Of a stretch of 64,000 bases of DNA, positions 42,481-51,498 are shown piece by piece (positions within the stretch are counted from its first letter, which is position 1; the number at the start of each line of letters is the position of its first letter). Source of the stretch: Prorocentrum cordatum (Eukaryota > Sar > Dinophyceae > Prorocentrales > Prorocentraceae); the NCBI GenBank assembly GCA_963575745.1, contig CAUYUJ010017837.1, forward strand, positions 1,516,190 to 1,580,189, read 5' to 3'. The notes beneath the pieces are model-generated. The model did not search any database and was not told where the DNA came from. It was given only the letters and a program-made list of their open reading frames with translations. The position numbers and the translations under genes were made by a program.

Positions 42481-42840
42481 AAACGCTGGGCAGGTTAAAA
42501 CAGGATCGTCTCGGAGCTCTCTCGGCTCGAAAACGAGCCCGAAGATGGGGCCGAGTGCCCCCAGAGATCTCCGGGGTCTAGCGCCCCTTCCTTTTCCTCC
42601 TTTGATCCCTCCTCCCTCTCCTTCTGCACGTCCTCCTCGTCTCCCGCACATTGCGGCTGGCAGCTCGAACGGGTCGTGCCGAATAGGGGATTCAACCGAC
42701 GGCCCCCGGCAATGTTCGCATTCGATTTACCTGGAGTCGACACCCCTGACACGGGTTTGGCGTGGCCCACAAGAAGATCCACCTAGCTCCAGAGATCAGG
42801 TTCGCATAGCATCTTGGATGCCTTTCTCGCCGGCGCATAA
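42481..42840. other. Unique sequence, no gene called
   Basis: No supported frame; 42,590-42,640 is CCT-rich. Confidence 0.4.
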
Positions 42841-43067
42841 GAACCAAATTATGAGTTTGTTTCGCTTAGACACTCTGGGGGGTGGCCCAGGCTCCAGAGG
42901 CCCAGAGCCCGCCGCCGCGAACGCGCCAGACGCCGAAAGTGCATAGTTTGAAACGCCCTGCGGCACTGAGCAACGCTTTCAATCTGCCTCCGTATTGGGA
43001 GCGCGTTGGCGGGGCACAACAGGCGCAGGAAAAACATGACAACGCCTGGGCATTCGAGGCAAACGGA

Positions 43068-43685
43068 TCATGACGGCTTGGAGGATTCGCCAGGGGCGGG
43101 CTGGCCCACAACAGGCTGGCCGACAACGGGCTGGCCGATGGCGACCTGGGGCAGCCGCGCGCTGGCCGACTGGATCTCGGGCAAGCATCTTTGGCAGCAC
43201 AAGCGCGCCATGACACGCAATTTGACGGTGGCGCAGACGATCGCGGCGATGCTCAGAGCCGGGTGAACCAGCCTCACCAGGCGAAAGACTCTAGGATCAC
43301 CACCTGTATCCACAACTAACGTGACGGCGTTCATGACTACACCTAGTCCAACCATTACGTAGAGCGGCGCGCCCAGGTGCAGGAAGCAATTGCACGGACA
43401 ACATTGGCCCACTTTCTCGAGTCCCTCGCAGCAACACGGCGCGCAGATCCGGGACGCAGACATGACGATGGCGGTCACGAGGATGATATAGCCAGCCGCG
43501 CTCCCCACGATGAGATAGGTCGCGGCCTCTCCACCACCCATCCCTTCATCATCCTGTTCGGCATTCCCCGCGATGAACAGCAAGAAGTTGATGACGAAGC
43601 ACAGCGCAATGAGGCCCAAGTATACCCCCTGCGCCAGTGCGGATGTGGCAAGGCAGACGCAGCACGCCGGGGCGGGATGGCCCAT
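43068..43685 (-). CDS. Four-transmembrane Cys-rich protein, intronless retrogene
   Basis: 205 residues from MGHPAPACC; this ATG is preferred because it follows GCCGCC, 53 nt after the leader, and the longer frame upstream would run into the leader. Four hydrophobic segments: about 15-38 (YLGLIALCFVINFLLFIAG), 53-75 (YLIVGSAAGYIILVTAIV), 105-127 (APLYVMVGLGVVMNAVTLVV) and 138-160 (HPALSIAAIVCATVKLRVM). Cys clusters CAPCCC and CCPCNC lie in the loop after segment 2, and CCQRC follows segment 4. The tail has a GQPVVGQPVVGQPAPG repeat. The layout is tetraspan/MARVEL-like, but no family signature is visible, so function is open. The frame is intact, so the copy is young or selected. Without its own promoter it would rely on read-through and trans-splicing. 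Confidence 0.8.
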   Translation of the reverse strand: MGHPAPACCVCLATSALAQGVYLGLIALCFVINFLLFIAGNAEQDDEGMGGGEAATYLIVGSAAGYIILVTAIVMSASRICAPCCCEGLEKVGQCCPCNCFLHLGAPLYVMVGLGVVMNAVTLVVDTGGDPRVFRLVRLVHPALSIAAIVCATVKLRVMARLCCQRCLPEIQSASARLPQVAIGQPVVGQPVVGQPAPGESSKPS

Positions 43686-43738
43686 GGCGGCAGGCGCCCG
43701 CACAGGCAGCGGCCCTTTGCTCGCCCACCTCCGTGAGC

Positions 43739-43759
43739 CTTGAGCCAAACTGGCTACGG
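43739..43759 (-). other. DinoSL copy at the 5' end of the retroposed mRNA
   Basis: CCGTAGCCAGTTTGGCTCAA plus G: 20 of 21 positions equal DinoSL (T to G at position 10). Its first base abuts the target-site duplication, so the whole leader minus at most the variable first base was copied. Confidence 0.9.
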
Positions 43760-43859
43760 GAACCAAGTTATGAGCTTCTTGGGGAGCCTCTTGGGAGGTG
43801 CGTCTCGGAATGTTTTGGGGAGCCTCTTGGGGCCTCTGGGGAGCCTATCGGCGCCTCCT

Positions 43860-43946
43860 GGGGGCTCTTGGAAGCGCGCGCTTAGGTTCTAGCCTCCTCC
43901 CCCCCTTCATTCTCGTCCTCGTCGTCGTCCCTGCTCGGTCTCCTCG

Positions 43947-44001
<55 letters not shown>

Positions 44002-44115
44002 CCTCCCTCCTCCTCCTCCTCCGCGTGCTCTTCGTCGTCGTCGTCCTCCTCCTCCTCCTCCTCCTCCTTCTCCTTCTTCCTCCTCCTCCTCCTCCTCGTC
44101 CTCCTCCTCCCCTCG
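43860..44115. repeat. Hairpin half-site and (CTCCTG)n/(CCT)n microsatellite
   Basis: 43,874-43,892 is half of the 38-bp hairpin; CTCCTGCTCCTG at 43,950-44,000; CCTCCT and GTCGTC to 44,110. Confidence 0.85.
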
Positions 44116-44117
44116 CT

Positions 44118-44270
44118 GGAAACATCCTGTCACCCCCAGCTCGGAGACGCAGCGTGGACCTGCTCAGTGAAGGAAGTATCCATCTTGGAAAGATATCGGA
44201 AGTTCGGAAGCCATGTAAGCCGACCTGGGACGTTCTCAGGCGCTTCGCCTGGGGCATTGATGTGGCCCCT
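44118..44270. repeat. Dispersed repeat E, copy 2
   Basis: CATCCTGTCACCCCCAGC through GGAAAGATATCGGAAGTTCG to GCGCTTCGCCTGGGGCATTG. Its right half matches copy 3 almost exactly. Confidence 0.85.
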
Positions 44271-44339
44271 CGAGGCCCTCTTGGGCGCAGTCTGGGTCCC
44301 CACGGGGACTCCAGGATGGCAGGAAGAGGGGCCCTAGGT

Positions 44340-45374
44340 CGGTGACGCGGGCGCTCTGTCGCGTGACAACTGTTTGGGCCACCTCGGAACTCTCTCGGGG
44401 CGCTCTCGGGGCCCTCTCGGGGCCTTCTTGGGCGAGTCTCGGGCCCCCGAGGTGAGCGAAAGAGAGGCCCAAGGTCGGTCACGCGAAAGCTCTTTCGCGT
44501 GACCGATGTTGGCCATTATTGGAGCCCTCGCGGGGGCAAAGTAAGGCCTCCTGGGGACCCTGTTGGGTGTTATTGGTGACCTCTTGGGGCTCTTTTAGGG
44601 CCCCTGGCCCTCTCGAGACCCTCTTAGGGCAATTTCTCGCTCCCACTGGGATTCCAATATGACAGAAAATGCGGCCCAAGATCGGTCGCGCGAGCGCTCT
44701 CTCGCGTGACCGATGATGATGCCTTCTTGGAACCCTCTTGGGGCGTTCTTGGGGCCTTCTCGGGGCCATATTGGGCTTGTCTTGAATCTCGAGGACTGCC
44801 GAAAGAGAGCCCATGGCCGGTCACGCGAGCTCTCTATCGCGCGATCTATGTTGGGCACTCGTGGATCTCTCTTGGAGTCTTAATCGGGCCCACATCAAGA
44901 CCCTCGTGGGGCCATTTCTGCCCCCTACTGGAGCTCCACGATGGCCGACAGAACAACCAAAGCTCGGTCACGCGGGAGCTCTTTCGCGTGACCGCTCTTG
45001 GGATCGCGTTTAAAACCCCCTGCTAAATTGGCCTAAGCTCGTTCACGCGAGCGCTCTTTCGCGTGACCGATGTTGGGACGGTCTTGGGGTCCTCTTGAAC
45101 CCCTTTGGGGCTCTCTCGCAGGCCCTGATGGGGCCACCTTTGGCTCGCATCGGGGCTCCAAGATTGCCGAAAAAGGGGTCAGTGAAAGAAGTGTCCATCT
45201 TGGAAAGATATCGGAAGTTCGGAAGCCACGTAAGCCAACCTGGGACGTTCTCAGGCGCTTCGCCTGGGGCATTGATATGGCCCTCTCGGGTGCAGTCTGG
45301 GTTCCCACTGGGACTCCAAGATGGCAGGAAGAGGGGCCCTAGGTCGGTGACGCGGGCGCTCTGTCGCGTGACAA
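44340..45374. repeat. Seven interspersed copies of a 30-nt palindrome
   Basis: Positions 44,340, 44,476, 44,683, 44,818, 44,965, 45,040 and 45,345, each 30 nt. The best, at 44,476-44,505, pairs CGGTCACGCGAAAG with CTTTCGCGTGACCG around CT. The others keep the outer CGGTCACGCG/CGCGTGACCG arms with compensating or single changes. Spacers (45-275 nt) are TTGGGGC-rich and not conserved except between the first and last copies. Confidence 0.85.
45178..45290. repeat. Dispersed repeat E, copy 3, with duplicated downstream block
   Basis: GTCAGTGAAAGAAGTGTCCA to GCGCTTCGCCTGGGGCATTG. The following 45,290-45,475 repeats 44,285-44,470 nearly identically, including the palindrome, so about 300 bp was duplicated as a block. 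Confidence 0.85.
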
Positions 45375-45569
45375 CTGTTCGGGCCACCTCGGAACTCTCT
45401 TGGGGCGCTCTCGGGGCCCTCTCGGGGCCTTCTTGGGCGAGTCTTGGGCCCCCGAGGTGAGCGAAAGAGAGGCCCGATGTCTTCTGGGAGCCTCCTAGGC
45501 CGCCATGGGAACTCCTACGCGATGACAGCCCAACAGGCGAACATACGATAAATAGACGTTTTCCCACAG

Positions 45570-46035
45570 GAATGAAACGATGTTGGCTCCTTGCGGCTCT
45601 CTTTAGAGTCCTGTTGGGGGTCGCTTGGGGTGTCTTGGAGGCTTCGGAAGCTAATCTTGGAGACCATGTTGGGCGTCTGGCAGCGATTTTCGGACGTCCT
45701 GGGTCTGTTTGGGAGTTTCTTGGTGTTTCCTTGGCGCCTTCTCGCAATCTTCTGTGAGGCTTTCGGGCTCCCCGAGATCCCCGGAGCCAACGTTTGCGAA
45801 CGTCTTGGGCCATTCGTGAGCCGTGCCGACAGCGAAAAAAAGCAATGTGTTAAAAATGTATGGCTTACAAAGAGAATGAAGCTATTTTGGCCGCTTGAAA
45901 CTGCATTTGGGGCCCTATTTGGTGTCGCTTGGAATGTCTTGGGGACTTCTGAAAGCGTCTTCGAGGCCATGTTAGGCGTCTAAGAACGACCTTCGGGCGT
46001 CCGGCGTCTGTTCTGGGGCCTCTTGGACCCTCCTT
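45570..46035. repeat. About 310-bp tandem duplication
   Basis: GAATGAA-CGATGTTGGC... at 45,571 and GAATGAAGCTATTTTGGC at 45,877 start parallel segments sharing GTCGCTTGG, TGTCTTGG, GGCCATGTT and GGCGTCT in the same order. Diverged, about 75 percent by eye. Confidence 0.6.
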
Positions 46036-46072
46036 GACGCCGAAGCCCTGTAAAATCACACGGAAAATGAGC

Positions 46073-46135
46073 CCCGGAGCCCACATTTGCGGTCGAGGTC
46101 CCGGCCCCGGGCCCCCGGACCCGGTGCGCCGTTAT
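46073..46135 (-). repeat. 63-bp GC-rich terminal-like repeat, inverted copy
   Basis: Reverse complement of 37,488-37,550 with one mismatch; followed by ATGTATACACACAAACATAC. Confidence 0.85.
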
Positions 46136-46709
46136 ATGTATACACACAAACATACACATACATGCATACATACATTCTTGCTGGGGCGATGCGCGGGCGC
46201 CGCGCTTCCGCGCCCAACTCTGCGGGCGCCGCGGCGCGCGCGCGGCGGAGCGCGGTGTATGTTGACTGTCTCATTGCACCCCTTCGGTACTTGCGGGTCT
46301 GGGAGCGAAAGGGTTCGTGGCATCTACCTCTGCGATGCGGAGAGCTGGCGGCAGAGATCCCCGAATGACTTTTCAGTATTCAACTGTTGCTTGCTCCGCC
46401 CAGTTCGCCCGGGGGCGACCTACTCTCTCGCGCGCCCACTGTCTGGGTTGCAATGTGACCGGGTCGAATGTTACCCCCTGCGAAGGATGGGGGGGTTCGG
46501 CTCGGACAATGCTTCGGTCGAGTAATAGTCTGTTCCTGGCGTGCGCTGCCCTGAATTTGATGATGGGTTTGTGTTCGGCTCCTCCTTGTCGGAGCGGGTT
46601 TCCGGCCGCTTCGTAGACTCTTTCATTCGCGTTGGCTCTGTTGGCGTAGGTTCTTTGGAGTTGCAAGATTTTGCGGGGCCCTCTGAATTGAAGAGCGCCA
46701 AATCTAGTC

Positions 46710-47830
46710 AATGTGCCTTGTGCGAGCGGGGCTGATTACAATCCGTGCAGGAGCGTAGATTTGTTGGCTGCGTCTTGCAGTTGCAGATGGGTATTGGCGG
46801 GCAGCTGCTATGTCTCCAGAACAAACCAATTTTCTTCAGAATGGCCATGCGTTCCCGGCTTCGTGCTTGCACTTCCCGCGTGCTGTCGCATTCGTCGTCC
46901 AGGCGACATCCTAGGTATCTGACCTCGTCCACGCGGTTAATCCTGGCGCCATCAGTAACATGTACGTTGGGATGGCCGTGGGCTGCGACTACCTCGCGTC
47001 GCCCCTTGTTCAAGTTCATTCCACATATTGCTCCTTTGTGTTCGATTGCAGACAGTAGCTCGCCCAGTGACCCGGCGTCTTTGGCGACGGCAATCGCGTC
47101 GCCAGCGTAAAGAATATCATCGAAATTCGCCCCCTGTGCCCTGTGCCCCGCAATATGCTCTTCAACGGCTTGGTGGGCATCGGAACATGACAGTCATGGC
47201 CACCAAGAGCGAGCATGGCGACGCGGGGCACCCCTGCCGGATTCCAGAGTCCTGCGGGTACAAATCGGACGTCTGGCCATCGTGCTCGACTTTGAACTTG
47301 GGGTATCGATGCAATGACTTAATTACATTCAGCAATATAGCAGGCACTCGCATACTCTGCAACGCCGAAAACAAACATTTCGCGTGAGTTCACCAAATGC
47401 TCTTTCCCAGTCTAGTAAGACAAGAGAGACCTGTTGGCCCGTGGTTTCTGTCTCTTCTGCGGCCCTGCGCACGCCGCGCACGGCTGCCAACGTGGACTGT
47501 TTAGCTCGATATCCGAACTGCGCCTATTGCGCGCGCGCCCCCGAGCCGGCCGCTAGTCGTTGTTGCATCAACGGCGCGCAAACTAGTCGCTGTTGCGCAT
47601 TACGTTCAGTATAGATATCGGCCAGTGGCAAGTAGTTGGCTAGATTGATCGCGTCTCTCTTTTTGAAAATCAAAATGACGCGAGCTTCCAGAACATCTGA
47701 CGGGGTGTGTTGGCTGCCCTCCCGCTCGCTGCAAAAAAAAAACCAAGATTGGGTCCAGGGCGTGCTCTGCCAGTCCCTTGAAGATCTCAGCGGGTACGTC
47801 ATCGGGCCCCGGGGCCCTGCGGCGCTTCAA
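46710..47830 (-). pseudogene. LINE 2 reverse transcriptase with altered YxDD box
   Basis: Blocks in order: RRAPGPDDVPAEIFKGLAEH, VILIFKKRDAINLANYLPLA, a Q-F-G-Y-R-A-K-Q-S-T block, VSLVLLDWERAFGELT, KSLHRYPKFKVEHDGQTSDL, SGIRQGCPASPCSLLVAM and ILYAGDAIAVAKDAGSL, then RVDEVRYLGCRLDDE. The box that should be Y-A-D-D is Y-A-G-D (47,109-47,098), which removes a metal-binding Asp. A ten-A run near 47,730 (T on this strand) breaks the frame between the first blocks. Confidence 0.75.
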
Positions 47831-48424
47831 TTTGTTTTATTGTAGCTGTCAAGTCTCCCTTGCGTAGAGACCTAAGGTCAACGTTGCACTGTTCGGCGAC
47901 AATTGGAGCAATGCTATGAGCTGGGCTGTCGGCTCGTTGGCGCCACCGTTGTTCTGTCGCCAAATGTTTGGCCATCTCTTCTGCAATTTGGCGTCGCGGG
48001 ATGGGCGCGCCTCACTTCATTTTCGAGTGGTACGGTTGCGGCTGGCTATCATTTCTAAGCGTTCTGCTTCCTATCCATCTGTCACGAACATCCAGCTCCT
48101 CGCGCAAAGTGCTCAGGACGCGGCACCATCTGTCTTCTCGGCGGCTGCTGCGGAACACGTGTGCGAGAGCAGCGAGGCATCCAAGTTTGCCGGAGGCCAA
48201 CATCCTCTGCCTTTGGTCAAGACGTCTGTCGCTCCGTCGTGAGATGGTTTGGCGTTGGGCCTCGCGTCGGTCCCTCGGAAGAAGCGCGAGCTCGTTTCGT
48301 GGCTTGCCTCGCATGGCCGATGTCCTCCGTGGCCTGGTGGAAGCAGTCGTTGACTCTCGTCCGCTCTTGCGCGTTGCATTCCCTGTATCTGGCGGTGCTT
48401 GGTCGCTGCGATTTGTCGACGGCT

Positions 48425-49267
48425 TTAAACTTGATCCGAATCGTTGCGGTGGGCGGGTAGTGACCTGACGAGATGTTGGCCAATGTGCCCGCCTCGCAAT
48501 CGCGGGCAGAGCTGCGCCATCTTTGCGCGGCCAAGAAGAAGTCGAATTATTCGCGCGTTCCTCTTTTGAAAGGGCTGTGCAACGTCGTTCCCGTTTCTCT
48601 GTGCGCGGCGAATTTGCTTTAGGCCTCCTGGACAAATGCGCCCGCTGCCTTTCGCCGATGCGCCCGGCAGAATCAGGGAGAAGCGCCGGTTATACGCGGA
48701 ATCTTCGGCTCGCCCCAACGGTTTCGCGGTTGCTGGATCAAGCGCGTTTTCCGATGACCGTTGCCTCCTAGTCTGAAGTCGCGCAACGCGCTCTCGCGTT
48801 CCAGTCCCCCATGGCGCGCGCAGGGCCATTGCCCCGGCGTCTGGCGAGCCCCCTCTCGAGCGAAAGGCAGCCTGTTTGTTTTGTGTTCGATGGGAGGGGG
48901 GGGGCAGCGCGCGGGCCAGCGACAGCGCGCAGATGCGATCGCTCGCGGGGGTCGCGTCCAATGCGTGTTTCGCGCGTTCCTCTTGAAACGTAAACCCCGC
49001 GCCCGCTGAGAATCGCGCTGCGCCCCCAGTTTTGCCCCGCCGCCCCCCCCCCCCCCCCGCCCCGCACCGAAAAATATGGGTGGTATTTGTTCGCTGCTCT
49101 TTTGAGTTTGTATCTATATTGGTATCTTGCAATCCTACTACACCTATAGCGATGCTACGCATCCAAACTTCGGTTTCGCCTCGCTCCCCCGCAAGCTGCA
49201 TGCCTCTGGCGTTGAGTGATGCAATTCGAGTTGAGTGTCCGTATTTCCTTGGCTCATCCAATAACAC
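48425..49267 (-). pseudogene. LINE 2 APE endonuclease with altered catalytic motif
   Basis: STRIASLNARGMQLAGERGE and AIGVVGLQDTNID are the N-terminal sheet and metal-binding region of an APE-type nuclease. Near the C-terminus FFLAAQRWRSSARDCEAGTL ANISSGHYPPTATIRIKF matches the S-D-H-x-P-V block except that Asp is Gly (codon GGT at 48,465-48,463). Without that Asp the nuclease should not cut. Confidence 0.65.
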
Positions 49268-50210
49268 TGGTGCGTTGGTCTCCTGGGCCTAGGCCCGGGC
49301 GTCGTTCCCCTTCCCTTCAACGCTTGCGTCGTTGGCCTGCGCCCCCCGCGCGCCGCTCGACGTTTCGCCGCGCGCGTTCGTCTCCGTCTGTCCTGAGCGC
49401 CAGCGCTGCGGCATCCGCGATTAGCATTGCGAGCGGGCGCGCGCGCGCGGCTGGTCGGTCTCCGCCGGGGGCGCCCCCGCGGCTGATCCGTCGCGCCTCT
49501 GACGGCGCCGCTGCCGCGCGGGCTGCGCGCGCGCGCTCGCGCAAGCAAAGATATGCGCGCGCCGGCAGAGACGACCGGGCGCGCGAGCTTCTGCTCTGCC
49601 CGGCCCCCCCACGGGATGGCGCTGGGCTTCTGCCGCGCCTCCCGGCGGGGGGTGGGGAAGAAATCGCGCGCGCGCTGCTTCAATGTGGCGGCAGGCGGGG
49701 GCGGGCGGGCCGGGGGGTGAGCAGGGGGGGGGGGGGGGCGCGCAGAGGCGGGCCGTTCGGCTCACATCTGATTGCGACAAAGACTATGGATCATGGCAGT
49801 TTTGATCGTCATCATCAATGGCGGATCGCTGCTGCTCGTCTCCCCCGCCCCCTCCAGCGGTCTCGGGGCGAGCGAGAACCCCCTTCCATGGCGGGGGGGG
49901 GGCGAGGGCCAGCAGGGGGGGGAGGCGCGGGAGAGGGGCGAGGGGGGGGGGGTGGGGGAGGCAGGGAGAGACCAAAAGAAAAATGCACCGGCTTCACCTC
50001 CGAACAACGCCCATCGCCGCTTGCCTCCGTCGCCGCCGGCGCCGGTTGACCCCGAGTTCGTTCTGCGCGACCGGCCCCGGGAAGAAGGGGGGGGGGGCCT
50101 CGCGCGCATCAGCGGGTGCTGGTCCACGAACGGGCTCCCTGCGCTAAAAGACGAAGGATTTCCCGGGCTCTGGAAGGAGGCATGGGAAGGGCATGCTGAA
50201 CCCAGAGGTT
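49268..50210. other. Very GC-rich stretch with G/C homopolymers, no gene called
   Basis: CGCGCG words near 49,440 and 49,530, G runs at 49,726, 49,895 and 49,946. Open frames on both strands are Arg/Ala/Gly-rich and uninformative. Confidence 0.5.
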
Positions 50211-50214
50211 GCAA

Positions 50215-50309
50215 GGATCTACCTGGTAGATCCACGCGGTCGGGATCTACCAGGTAGATCCACGGATCTATCTGGTAGATCTACGAATTGGGATCTATGT
50301 CGTAGATCA
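50215..50309. repeat. Four 19-nt GGATCTACC palindromes
   Basis: GGATCTACCTGGTAGATCC at 50,215, GGATCTACCAGGTAGATCC at 50,243, GGATCTATCTGGTAGATCT at 50,264 and GGATCTATGTCGTAGATCA at 50,291. The first two are essentially perfect inverted repeats; the later ones decay. Confidence 0.85.
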
Positions 50310-50845
50310 ACAGATCTGTCTGGGAACCAGTCGTTTTTTTTCGATGCTTTTCTTATCGCTTATAGAAAACGTGAATGTATTCAGTGTCGCGCGATATTTG
50401 TACTGACGCGTAGCGAAATGCAAACAGAACGCTGCGGCGATGGCCATTGCCATGCAGTGTGCTTCGCTGAACGGGCGGGCCAATCCGTGCATGCTCATGC
50501 GTCGACCCACGCCTGACCTACACACCAGCGGTACTTAAGTCGACACGCGCGCGCACTGCGCGCCCGCTGTAATCCGAGGAACGGATTGGCCCACGCGGCC
50601 TAACGTTGAGCCCCCGCCTAGGAGGAGGAAGACAAGGAGGAGGAGGGGGAGGAGGAGGAGGAGAACGACGAGGAGGAGGAGGACGAGGAGGAGGAGGAGG
50701 AGGAGGAGGAGGACGGGGAGGGGGAGGGGGAGGGGGAAATGGGGCCGGGGAGGAGGGGGGGAGGCTTTTGAGACGGAGGAAGCGGAAGCAGGAGGGCGAA
50801 ACGGAGGGGGCAGCTGAGCAGGAGCAGCCAGCAGGTCCCTGCGTC
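50310..50845. repeat. Unique segment then (GGA)n tract
   Basis: Nothing called at 50,310-50,610; GGAGGAGGA at 50,615-50,760. Confidence 0.6.
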
Positions 50846-51498
50846 CCTGGAGGTGCCCAGGTCGCTGCCGCCGTCGCCGTCGTCGTCGCTGCCGCCGTCG
50901 CCGTCGCGGTCGCCGCCGCCGTCGTCGTCGCTGTCGTTGCTCGCCGACGACGGCGGCGACAGCGACGGCGACAGAGACGGCGGCGGCCTCCACGCCGCGG
51001 CCTCGCGGTTTTTCCAGCTGGCCCCCGACCGTCTCGTGGCGGAGAGCGCGAAGCGAAGCAGCTTCTCTCGCTGCCGTGCCTAGTCCTCTACCTTAGCGTC
51101 TAACCCGTCACGGTGGCGGACGAACTCATCTATGGCGTCGCGCTCAGTCGTCTTCAGAAGTGCAACCAGATCACCCTTGGGAGGCATGCATGTTTGTTTT
51201 GTTTCTTCCTCCTTATCCCCTCGGACCTCCATTCGGGTGCTATTATGTTCTGCCAGGGCGCGGTGGAGACGATCGATCCCCGCCTGGATGTCGAAACGCA
51301 CGGACCGCGCTAACGTGTCGCGGGTGCGCAGGTGCCGATCGGCCTCCACATTCATCCTTAACCAACGGAGCCTCTTTCTCTCGCTCGGCGTCAGCTGCGT
51401 CATTTCCTCGCGGTTGAGCTCTGGGCCCTGGCTGTCAGACGAGAGGGCTGGGAAGCGCGCGCACTTGGGATCAGGGCGCCCCAAGAGCGCGTGCTCCT
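50846..51498 (-). CDS. Exon of unknown function, with in-frame TAG
   Basis: The acceptor CAATCTTCCAG precedes EHALLGRPDPKCARFPALSS and then NREEMTQLTPSERKRLRWLR, EADRHLRTRDTLARSVRFDI, QAGIDRLHRALAEHNST and LVALLKTTERDAIDEFVRHR: long charged helices, probably a coiled coil. After KVED comes TAG (51,082-51,080), and the same frame continues ARQREKLLRFALSATRRSGA and an SDDDGGGDRDGDGGSDDD stretch. Neither the helical part nor the tail is recognised. The continuing composition suggests the TAG is recent or read through. Confidence 0.5.

Larger units (their letters stand above)
42841..43774 (-). mobile_element. Complete retroposed mRNA: DinoSL, UTRs, ORF, A-rich tail, target-site duplication
   Basis: GAACCAAATTATGAG (42,841-42,855) and GAACCAAGTTATGAG (43,760-43,774) flank the insert as a 15-bp direct repeat with one difference. 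Immediately inside the right copy, the minus strand starts with DinoSL; immediately inside the left copy it ends with GCGAAACAAA, a short A-rich tail. The 904-bp insert is therefore a spliced, leader-bearing, tailed mRNA copied back into the genome, most likely by a LINE enzyme. Confidence 0.85.
46370..49267 (-). mobile_element. Degraded LINE retrotransposon 2 (whole element)
   Basis: On the minus strand: APE endonuclease N-terminal part near 49,230, its C-terminal part near 48,460, RT blocks 47,830-46,900, and a C-terminal segment with RGPRKILQLQRTYANRANAN (46,700-46,620) and ERVGRPRANWAEQ (46,405) as in other dinoflagellate LINEs I know. Many stops and frame changes break it. It differs from LINE 1 in its RT motifs, so it is a separate lineage. 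Confidence 0.8.

Noticed and set aside
44340-45374. CRISPR-like spacing of short palindromic repeats
   Set aside because: Spacers are low-complexity, unequal (45-275 nt) and partly duplicated, there are no cas genes, and the genome is eukaryotic.
51079-51094. A 12-nt GT...AG segment (GTAGAGGACTAG) that would remove the in-frame TAG if spliced
   Set aside because: Far below any known spliceosomal intron size.
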